Positions 26,501 through 38,200 of a DNA stretch of 64,000 bases are shown piece after piece. Source of the stretch: Brachynemurus nebulosus (taxonomy: Eukaryota; Arthropoda; Insecta; Neuroptera; Myrmeleontidae); contig JAPWDM010000001.1 in the NCBI GenBank assembly GCA_035578155.1, forward strand, positions 1,860,001-1,924,000, given 5' to 3'. A model generated the notes under the pieces. The model searched no databases, was not told the DNA's origin, and saw only the letters and a list, made by a program, of their open reading frames with translations. The position numbers were made by a program, and so were the translations under genes. Each line of letters starts with the position of its first letter. Position 1 is the stretch's first letter.

Positions 26501-29500
26501 GTCTCAAAATGGTTATATGTACACGAGATTTAAGAACTATTATTATATATTTGTGTCCGAAGTGGAATAACAGCCAGTTATGCGACAAACAAATATAAAA
26601 CTTCATTGTAATATAACTATTAAAGTAAGTGGCTAATTATACATTTTTTAAAAAGATTTACTTTAAATTTTTAGTAATAAGTAAATATTTATCTGTGCGG
26701 TTACAATGTTGCATTGGACGTAATCAATTTATCTGTTGTATTTAAAACAACAACAATAACTTGTAAAAAACTTATAAATTGACTTATAGAGACGTCGCTA
26801 GTGACAATGGTGACAATGCAGGTTCTCTGTATTTACTTTATTTAATATTTATATATTAAAATTATAAATATTAAAAAGTAATAATTAATACAAAAGTATA
26901 AACTTGTTAATGAATTTATATGAAAATCTATGGTTACACAAAATTTGCGCTGACATGATCACGCATGTACTTATAAAATTATTGAAAAAGGCGCCACTTG
27001 TCTTTATGCAGCTTCTCTGTTTCTTATCACGCGGCTAATAGCTAAAAAATTACTTTTCTTTAATTTTTATTAAATTAATAATAGTGAATTAGCATAATAA
27101 ACTGTTTGAACTGACTGTCAAATACCTCATTTAACAAAATAACCTGTATACATATTTATGAAACTATCTAGTCTCTAATCAAAGCTATATACTTAATGTT
27201 CTTCCTTCCCCAAAAATAAAAAAATTGGGGCTCAAACAGTGAGAGGTCAGCATGTGTTTGACATCTGTGTTAATGCCAACTTCGATGATTTTTCTCCAAA
27301 ACTTTATCCCTCAATTAGCTAACCAAATCACCTAATCCCCCTTTTGACATAATATGATAATATAAGTTTAACTTCATAGAACAACTAAATACAAAAAATT
27401 ATAGATTAAATATTAAATAAAAACTCATTTAAGTTGGAATAATTATACATATTTTGTAATCGGTCAACTACTGGTACATTCCGGTTAATCACTGGCTCAA
27501 GCCGGTCAACTACTGGTGTTTTCGTCTTACCTGCATTCTAAAGTGATTTTTTATGTAATTTAAATAATAATGTAAATAAATAACATCACATATCTAAAAC
27601 GTAACTATTTAAAGATGATATAAACTTTGAATTATTCTTTTTTACCCTATAGTAATTCATATACAATAAATTGAAAGGCTAAAAACGCTTAATCGGTCAA
27701 CCACTGGTATAGTTACCCTATATTCATAAATATACAACCAAATAAATTGACAATGTGTTGTAGTTTTACGTCAATAGAACGGGAGAGTCGTTATAACCGA
27801 GATCACTATAAGTAAAATCTACTGTACAAGGAATTATAAACAAATAAATTAAATACCTGAAGATGTTATGTTCGACTTCGCTATACTGTGAGGAAGACGT
27901 AGAATGAGGACGCATTCCAAACTGAGATCCACCACAATGATGTAATCGTAAATTTTCTAATATTTTAATTAAAGTGTCTAACTCCTACGACAATAAAACA
28001 ATTTATAATATTAAAAGAATTTGGGAAAAAATTTTTGTTGTGTACCTGTAGTTTCGCTGGCTCAACTTTCGTTAAGCATTCCGTTAACAGCATCGACAAA
28101 ATGCTTAGTTGTTTCCCCAAATCGATATGTCCGTCGAATTCGTACGTCATTGCACAATTACCACGATTGATATTTTCATTTTCATCTTCAGTGGGTAACT
28201 GGGTCTAAAAATAAAGAATATATAGTGAGAAATTATAAAATATTTTTTAAGAGACAGTACAGTAGACTCCCAATTATCCGAGGTTATCGGGACCGAGGCT
28301 ACCTCTGATAAATGAAATCTCGGACGCTCAATGTATTTTGAGGTTACAAATAACTATACACATTTATATGACCAAACTAAAGTGTAATTCCTTCTTTTAA
28401 CAATACATCATAGTAATAGTATACATATACGAAGCTATTTAACCTATGAAGAGAAAATTACAGTTCTTAACACTAAACTACAATTTACAATACATGTAAA
28501 TAAAACACGGACTATTTCGGATAATCCGGAGGCTTGGATAACTGGGAGTCTACTGTACCAACGCGTTTGTCAATTCATTTAATTTATGCGTATATACGAA
28601 AACGTTGATATTGTATAATTAAAATATAATGTATATTATACGTTATGTAAATTGAGCAACTGTAAGGCTCAGTCATACTGTACAATAGGGTGCTTGATTG
28701 AAGTTAAAAAAATATTCTAAGACCATTGTTTTTCCATATCAGTTAAGTGATTTTTTTTATTTTCGACAGATTTTGTAAAAAATCATCAAAAAAAAAAAAA
28801 AAAAAATAATAATAATAATAACTCTACAATTTTAAATGAGAAAAAGGCGGGAAGAACGCCTCACTATAGTGACGTTACAGTTTGAAGCAATTAAACGTCA
28901 ATGTCAATATTTATAACCTCAAAACTTTGATTATATTCATAAAATGTCAAAAAAAAAAAAAAAAAAAAATAATAATAACTCTACAATTTTAAATGAGAAA
29001 AAGGCGGGAAAAACGCTTCACTATAGTGACGTCACAGTTTGAAGCAACTAAACGTCAATGTCAATATTTATAACCCCAAAACTTTGATTATATTCATAAA
29101 ATGTCAAAGTAAAAGAAAGTATTTATTAGAATTCTGGTCGATTATTATTACTATATGCTAAGCTAATAGAAATATTCAAACGAAAACACAATTTCACCTC
29201 ATCGATGAAAATTATCAAAATCGACATATCTAGCTACAAAATGTTACATCATATTCAAGAAATGGTGCGTTTTCACTAATTTGAATATTTGTTGAAAAAT
29301 GGCGATTTTCAAAATAAAATTTCTAAATAGTTATCAAGTTTTTTTAAGTTTCATTATTAAAATTGAACATATGTAATGATAATGCATACAATTATTTAAC
29401 ATTTGACACAAATTTTAAATACAGTCAAGTACCGTATTCATAAATTGATTAATTTTGGAATTATTTTAAAATACGTATATTTTTACATTATGTATGTTAG

Positions 29501-32500
29501 AAAAACAGTCCTTCGAAAATGCCAAAAAATCGTTGGAAAAAGCAATAATATCAATACATAGCAATACATAGCAATAAATCTTCTGTAACTAAGAAAATAA
29601 CTATTTGCTTTTCTTATTTCTAGGAAAAGAAATTGTTCTTTTTTGAATTAATTAAATTTGGATTAATTTCCATACTTATATTTAGTAACCGGTATTTACA
29701 GTAGCAACCCTAGTGGCGATAGTGTTAAAGTATAAAGGAACGTGACATCACAGTCCCTTTTTGATCACGTGGTTAATAGTTAAAAAATACTTTATTAATA
29801 ATTTCTTTTTAAACTGAATAATAATATTGACGATAAATTAATATAATAAATTAGTTTTTTTATTATAAATTTTCATTAAAAATTGTTTTGATTGCTTTTC
29901 CTTGATACTGTCAAATACTCCATTGTGTGCAACTATATAAATAAAAGTGTTTTATTTATTCGATCCCACGAATAAAATATAACAAACAATGTATATTTAC
30001 CGATATATTCTTCAAAAACTCTTTCATGGCATCTGCTTCTCGTTCCAAAAAATCATTCATAAATTCCATAAAGTTTTCCTTTCCTTGAAAACGAGTGAAA
30101 TTTGCTAATGTTTGCAACGTTTTCGCAATTAATGTTAAATTTCTCGACGCTTTTTCATTTGGATATTCTATTGGGAAAAAAATATAAATATAAATATTTC
30201 AAAAATTTTGTTTAGATTTCAAATTACTTACCGTGCGTGATATTAAATAAACTCGGACTCAAAATAGCCGGACACAAAAATCGCAGAAAAATAGAGGCTG
30301 ATATTAAATTATCACTAATATCACCTTTATCTAGTTTCGTCAATCGTTCCCTGAACAATGCAAAACACTCGCGTAACTCAAGTGGAAAGTGAACGTGACT
30401 TTTAAGAATTTTATTCCACGCCATTTCAACAGTTTGTCGAAGATTCTGCTGTTGTCGTTTTAACGTTTCCGTACCAATTACTTTAAGTGGGTCTACTTCA
30501 CAATCACGATCTGAGGCAAGTACATTTTCAACTAACTCCGTTAGTGTCTCCTAACAAAAAAAAAAAAAAAAAAAAATGAATTTAAAAAAAAAATACTGTG
30601 GATTAAAAGTTACTTAAGTTGGAATTTGTTTTGACTGATTTAGTAATAAGTAATACTTAATTACAAAAATCATATTATCAAATACATATTTATGTAATAT
30701 GTATATATACTCAAAATTGGAAGTTAGTAATATTTACTTTTATTAGGTGTACAAATTAATTCGGTCCGTTTTTATAAGATGGCTCTCGGTTTCAATTCAT
30801 GAGGAACCCAATTACCTAGCTTCTTAATTATTCCCATGGATTTCAATCGTACAGAAACTGCTTGTTGAGTCCAGGACGAGGCTTATCTTCAGCGCTAAAA
30901 TCACCATTCTTAAAATGTCGAAACTACAGTGACTATAATATTCTTTATAACAGTGTGGCCATTGGAAGCAAATTCGCCATATTCAAGCCAAATTTTGAAT
31001 GAGTAACCGTAGTAACAGAATAAACAAGGTATACAAGTTCAGTGTATTTGGCCTGTTAATGGCGTCAACCAATCAAAAATTAGACCTACTAATGGCCACA
31101 CTGTTATTAAGTCTATTATAAAGTCACTGTAGTCGAAACTAGGGATGATCGATATTAGAAAAACATCGATGTTGACATCGATTTAAGAGTATCGATATAC
31201 GATATATATCGAAAGAAAGTCATCGATGTTCGAAAACATCGATGTTTATGTAGCAAAATAAGCAACCATTATAATCTATTATTGTATTTATTAAAAATTA
31301 ACATTGCCAGTATTTATTTGGTACACTTTGCAAAAAAGTCACTTTGTTAGAAGTTTCCCTTTTAATCTGTTCCTTTGTTGATACAAATGCTGTCCAGTTT
31401 TTGAAAAAAGTCTCTCTGAAGCTGTTGAAATTGCTGTGAAACACAAATATTTAATGGCAATTTTTTTTAAGTTTGCATCGATGAATATCGATCATCCCTA
31501 GTCGAAACCATTCTCTACATGATTTATCAGTTGGAGCATTGTCACTATAAACTTCCACAAGCATTCGCCGCAAGCTTTCGAAAATGCTGCTTAGTTAACA
31601 CATTTGACATACCTATTCAACACAGTAAAAAAAAAAGATTTTTATGAAACTTAAAAATGATATTATAAACTGAATGTTATTGACGGATGCCTAACCTATC
31701 TGAAACCACTTAAATCAGCTATCACTATAAAACATTCATAAGAGCCAAAGCATTTTATAAAAACGGACCGAATTAATTTGTACATTCAATAGTATTTAAT
31801 GTAACATCTAGTAGTAAAATAAAATAATAAGCAGAAAATTTCAAATTGTAAAAAAAAAAACAAGGTAACCAAGGATTTCTACTCTCAATGACATTTGTTT
31901 TGGATCATGCCCCACACATACAACTAGAAATTCTAAAAAATCTCATGTACACAGATATTGGGAAATTGCCGTAATTTTAAACAGGAAAGAGAATATTCAA
32001 AGAATATAATATTTCAATATAATATTCAAAGAAAGTTTTCTTATTTGTTACTTTATATTTTTAAATTCCTTTAATAAAGAAAACTGCTCTTAAATATGAC
32101 AGTAATTGATTAACAACCTTCAAGCTTTTCATGAAGTAAGCTGTAAAACTATTTGGACTACTTATTACAAAATCAGTCTAAATCAATTATTATTAGTCAA
32201 ATAACATACTTGCAAATATCTATCGCCTGTTAATTTTAAATACGCTTCCATAGCTTTTGTTGCCAAACTATTGCCGCGAAATGTAAGTCGCTGATCATCC
32301 ACACGCAGAATATCCATCATTACAATATCGGCTAAAAATTCTCTAGCCATATTTTCACATTGCATAGTTAATACTAAAGAAGTGGCAATATCCTCTTTTG
32401 CTTTAACTCCTAAATGGAGAAAAAAATTATTAAAAAAGTTTTTAACATTAAAAAATATTTACATAGGACTCTCCCATTACACAATCCACTGGGACCGTTA

Positions 32501-35188
32501 GAGGACAAATTGTTAAATGAGAAAGTCAAAGATCATGGGTGTCAATGTTTCTGATTTATTTATTTGTATAATTTACTGTTACAAACTATTACTTAGATGG
32601 CAAAACTTCAATACATAATTTTTTTTTTTTAAACATAACAACAGGTAAAAAAATAAAAAAGCCGCACAAGAATTAAAAATGTAAACAATATACTAACACA
32701 TTCAAACATATTTGTTTTGAAACACGGAGAGGTGCCATTATACACATTTTGTATGATGACATAATTGTTAAATGAGAGCGTGCATCATGGGAGAGAGCTA
32801 TGTATAAAGTTTTAAATTGTTTTCTCACCTATAACAGGCTCTAAAATTTCACAGACTTTTTTATAATCTATTTTTAAATATTCTAAAAATTCGGAATAAA
32901 TTTTAACTGGAAGAATATCGATAGATTGAAACCGGCATTTTATTCGAAGTGATGTAGATTCTTTCGGGTTCACTGGTTTATAAGTTTTAATTGGGAACCA
33001 TTTCTCGGTTGGATATCTAGAAGCTACATCTTTAATTGGAATATCGACAGTACCTAAAAGCAAAAACCCAAAATGAATAAAATAAAATAAAAATTATAAT
33101 TTTTGAAGATTCCAAAATGATACTAACCAACTAAAACGTGCTTGTCCTTCCGTTTCTTTCGGTCGGCTTCTCGAAAAATTTTGATATTGATACTATTTAT
33201 AAGAGGTAGTGTATTAAAATCGAACTGTTCACCCCAAAAACACAGATCATTTTTAAATTTCGTACTGGTTCGAGCGTATAACGTTTCATCTAAATATAAT
33301 TCGCAGAAATATCGTTTTTTGTTTAAAATACCTTTCGCTTCTAGAATCCATATTTTTAACGAATTGTCGGTTCTGCGTGTATGTTCGACATCGGGTTGTA
33401 CTGATTTTTGTAAACTAAAAGATAATACAAATTTTTGAACTTAGTTTTGTAAATGATAAAAGCAAAAATTCCTTTATAATAAGCTAATCAAAATTTAAAT
33501 TATTCTGGCCTACAAATTTTTAAAATGTATAATTTAAGAAATCTTACCTATAAATCCATTTATCTCTTTCATCCTGCGACTGGCAACTAAAATACCGAGG
33601 ATTATTTTCGTCTGATGATAATTTAACTTGGAAACAGTGTGGTCGGCCTAATACTGATGGATGAACAGCTTTTATTTCAACATTTCCAGGATTTGAACCT
33701 AAGTCTGCAAAAGAAATATTTCTATTTAAAAAGTTTTTTATTGAATGGATATCTTATCAGATGACTTAGAATTATTTGTTAGAATCCTTCTTCTAAATAA
33801 ATGTTCCTTAAATTATAAAAATTATAAATATAAATAATTCTTAATAATTCTTATAGTGCAGTGCCGGATTTACCTTAAGTCAGGGCCGGATTAACCCTGA
33901 GTGCCGCCCCTATCTTTTCCTCGAAAATAACAAAATCATAATTTTTCCTACTTTTTTCCAAACTTTCTCTTAAAAAATAACTGACAAGCAAAAAAAGAAA
34001 CATCAATTATCTCCCGCCCCTAAAAACTGGCCGCTTCTAGGCCATGGCCTAGGTTGCCCTATTGGTTAAGCTGGCCCTGCCTTAAGTGCCGCAGCTGCCC
34101 TTTCCGAAAAAACAATTTCTTAATAATTTTAACTTTTACCCCTACCAAAAAATAAATGACGAGCAAAAAAGAACCCAAATTCAAAATTTTGCCGCTTTTA
34201 AAACAATTTTTTGCCACCCTTAAAATCTGCCGCCCTAGGCTCCAACTTACTCAGCCTATTGTTAAATCCACCACTGTTATAGTGTATAAAGTTTAGAAAT
34301 TTAGAAATAAATTCATTTTCTGTACCGTAAAACGGAGCATGTAGTTTGATGGAAGTGAGTAGAAAAAAGACCGATAATTTTAAACGATTATTGTAGTTAA
34401 CAGTTTACCATTTAAAAAACGGTTGTATCTAAGTTTGTCGCAAGTTAGTACTATTAATAAGCAATAATAAGTAAATTTAATACTAAAACTGGCTTAATTA
34501 TAAAAAAAACGCGTAAAAAATTAACAATAAAATAATGAAAAAATTAAGTTATAAAAAATTGTTTCGTAATTTATTTAAATTGTGTTTATCGTCCAAAGGA
34601 TAATAAATTTCATACATTAGCTACTTTATTTACTATGAGTGTGAGTATGTAAAATTAATTCCTTTACCAATATTCTATTTCTTTGTGTAAAATTATAATC
34701 TACGTTAAAATGAAACATAAATGAGGTGAATAGATACGGCTTTTCTTCTATTAATCTCCTATTCATATTTACTGATCATAATACGGGGTGAACAGTGCTC
34801 ATATTTTAGCTATTTCCGACTAAATAGAAAAAACAAAATAAGCTAATGAAACTAATCTGTTCTATATGATCTAACATGTAAGAAAGTATATAAAATTCGA
34901 ACAAAATGTTCAAAAATTACACTATTCTTCCCTTTTTATGGTAAGTGTTTGAATAACAATCACCATGAATTGTATCCACTTTAGATTAGCAAATATTTCT
35001 TTATGAAACAAGACTTAAGTATTACGTTGACTTATCGTTCCACTTAATTTAATATAATTTACAATTAGAAAAATAAATGTACTCCTAGAAAGGAAGCAGG
35101 ATATTTCTGCACTACGTTATATAAAAGTATATTTTATTTTAAAAAGTAATTATTAAAATAGCGATTAACAAAGATAATTTGTTTTAAC

Positions 35189-35220
<32 letters not shown>

Positions 35221-38200
35221 AAATAAATAAATAAACCTAAAAATAATGATAATAACGACTTAGAACTCTTTCCACTAAAAGGGGGTAATGTAGTACGTAT
35301 TTAGCCTGTAAGTATACTCTAAATCAGGGGTCGGCAACCTGTGGCTCGCGGGCCCCATGCGGCCCGCCAAACATTATAATTTTTCGAATAATTTGCTCTG
35401 CTTATGTAGAGTTGAGTATACTTTATACTTTTTTTGTTCACCGATGTTTTATAACTGTTAATAAAAATTTTTCCTCATGTTGATTTTTAATAATATTTAT
35501 ATTAATTTGTGTTAAAAAAAAGAAAATACCCCTGTCGCAAGTATCCTGCATAATATAGCGAATTTCCGTTTACAAAAATTAGTTTTTATCGGAAACTACT
35601 TGATATAGAATTATTGTTCAAAAATCCTTTTTATGTAATTATTTTCTTCTTTTTTCAACGGTGTCAGAAAATTTGGCAAAAATATGAGAGGGGAAAAAAC
35701 TTACTTTTACCACAAAAATTTTTTAGGCAAAAATGTCTAAAAATCCATTCCGGGCATCGGACGTGTCTGACTTTTTGGACTTCCAATATTTTTACCAAAT
35801 TTTATAAAAACAGAATTTTTCGTTCGAGAGTTATATAAAAATTTAGTGAATGTCATTTTTGACTTCTATAGACTTCAAAATAAATTATTTCTATCATAGT
35901 TCCGGGCTCAAGTAGCATCAAGACAGTGATTCTAATAGCTGAATTTTCGATTCGAAAATTTGACTGTGCGGCCCGCTAAAATTTTTTTTTTTAAAAAAAC
36001 GGCCCGCTATCCAAAAAAGGTTGCAGATCCCTGCTCTAAATGACACAACCATTACATCTGACTCGAAATTTCTGATGAGGAGAATAAATATTCAATTTAA
36101 TTAAAATACTCAGTAAAAAAACCACTCGGCCCCGCAAAGAATTTTATAGATGATAAAGCGGGTTCTACACGATGCTACGAACACTTTCCAACATTGGACG
36201 TTCGATGGTTCATCGCATCGTGTGGCCATTGTTTGAACCTACGAGTGTCCAATGTCGAGCGTCAAACATTCGCATTTGGCCATGTCCCGCTCGATGTCGG
36301 TATTCTTGCACCAAGTCAAAGGGATGCTTCGAACGTTTGAAGGTCAATGTTGGTTGCGTTGGTTGGTTCGACTCAGCAGCTGCACGACTCGTTCATGTGA
36401 AGAGAGACAACCTCAGTGTATAACATTAGAGATAACATCAGACAGATAACAGCCTCGTCCACTGAGTACCAACACATCATCATTCGTATTGGATCAAACA
36501 TTCGATTCACCGTGTAGCAGATACATTCGTCGCACCAACTATCGAACTTAATTGCCTCAAACGTTCGATCGAACGTTGGAAGGAACGTTCGTAGCATCGT
36601 GTAGAACCGGCTTAATACAAGACTAAGACTTACCAAGCGATGTGATTAATGAATGTCCGGATAATAAACTTTCGTGAGATCTCGATGACCTGAGTCGATT
36701 GTTGTCGGGCTTACTGCTAAGTATAGTACGTTTTCCTCGTTCTAATTTGGCAACAGATTTTGTACGTTTCAATGGATTGGATCGAAAGGAGCGTTTGGCG
36801 AAAAAATTTACAATCCGTGACGGTGTAATGTCTAACGAATTGTTTCGGGCGCCTAAGACAGGCGTTGTTGGTGCACTCCCTCGTCGACATGCCTTCTCGT
36901 ATGATGTATCTGAAAATAAACATAAAAAATTAGTTGTTACATCTAGTGAAAAAAAAAATTAGGTTGAAAATTATGAAATATCTGTGTGAACTAGATTTTT
37001 ATGGACATAAGTTACGAAATACCTATGTCTAAAAATATAATATTTTTAAAAATTAAAATAATTCTAAAATATTATTGTAAATATTTTATAACATAAATAT
37101 TGGGCTTTTTAGCGTGTTGGACTGTGAATTTTATAAAACTGAAACGGCTGCTTTATGTTTTTTTGTAAGGAATAAAGGAAGTATGATGTTTTTATTCTGT
37201 GATTAGAATGGTTTTGTTTCTAGACAATTATCAATTAGCGAGTATAACGGAATATAAACAGAAGAAATTTAGTTTATATAAAATTAATTAACGCTTCAAT
37301 ATTTTTTATTTGTAACAGAAATATTAATAAAAACTTAAAATGTGTTGACTTCTTCTTTTATTAAGGTGATTGGTAAATTTTTTAATGATGTGTAATACAC
37401 CAAATGTCAAAATTTAAAACAATTCTGATGTATAAATTGGGAAACAAAATTTTTAAAAATTATTTTTTAATACGCAGTTAATGAGATTATCCTTCAAAGC
37501 ACATTGACAATCAACACTGAATCGAATAAATGAGTAGCCTCTATTAAAGATTAAATGAATAAAAAGACTTATTTCAAACAAATTTATAGACCAGGCTCAA
37601 ACCGAACTTGAGTATTCAAAATTATTCGCCCAGAATTTGTAAACTTATAAAAAAAAGTCTATGTTGCAGATTTAAGATGAAAAAAAGTAACATACCTGCA
37701 TTTTTATTTTTAAAATTGGTTTCATATTTTTCAGTACAATACCTAACAATTAAGACACTTTGTACCATAAAATTTATATTTTCAAAGTTATATATGTTTC
37801 TATGTTGAAAAAATTACAATTTTGCTGGATTTTATTTCGCTCTAATTGTATTAAAAAATTGGAGAAATTTGAAAAATAAATTTTTTCCACATATTTTCGG
37901 CTCTTATCGATGAAATACCTCAATAAAAATTTCAATTTTGAAATTAGAAACATCCTTTTTAATTGTTTCTAATCAGCATCCAATATAATAAAGATATTAA
38001 AAAACACAAAACATTTTTTTTTTTATAAATAATTATATATTGAAAAATTTGAAATAAATAAATAAAATCGATTTTGTAATAAAAAAATTTAATGTTTACG
38101 TTCTTTATACTAATTAAAACTAATTATAAAATTTCACAATATACGAATTATCTATAAAACATATTTCTACTTCGATTTTCATATCTCTGGTGTTAACATT

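Larger units (their letters stand above)
30743..31789 (-). pseudogene. Mos1-like mariner relic, interrupted by two hAT MITEs
   Basis: Termini TTAGGTGTACAAATTAATTC and TTGAATGTACAAATTAATTC, close to Mos1-type ends, flanked by TA. On the minus strand an N-terminal transposase fragment reads SCREWFR then [16 protein letters not shown] across the insertions, and after an internal deletion [20 protein letters not shown]. The catalytic region is absent. The relic without inserts is about 0.46 kb. Confidence 0.8.

Noticed and set aside
26385..26570. Possible transposase fragment within the pogo-type element
   Set aside because: No helix-turn-helix or DDE-type motif; a chance frame in AT-rich DNA.
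36172..36423. Open frames of 65-87 residues on both strands
   Set aside because: They lie within a palindromic PIF-type MITE next to exon 2; the GC-richer arms create chance frames.
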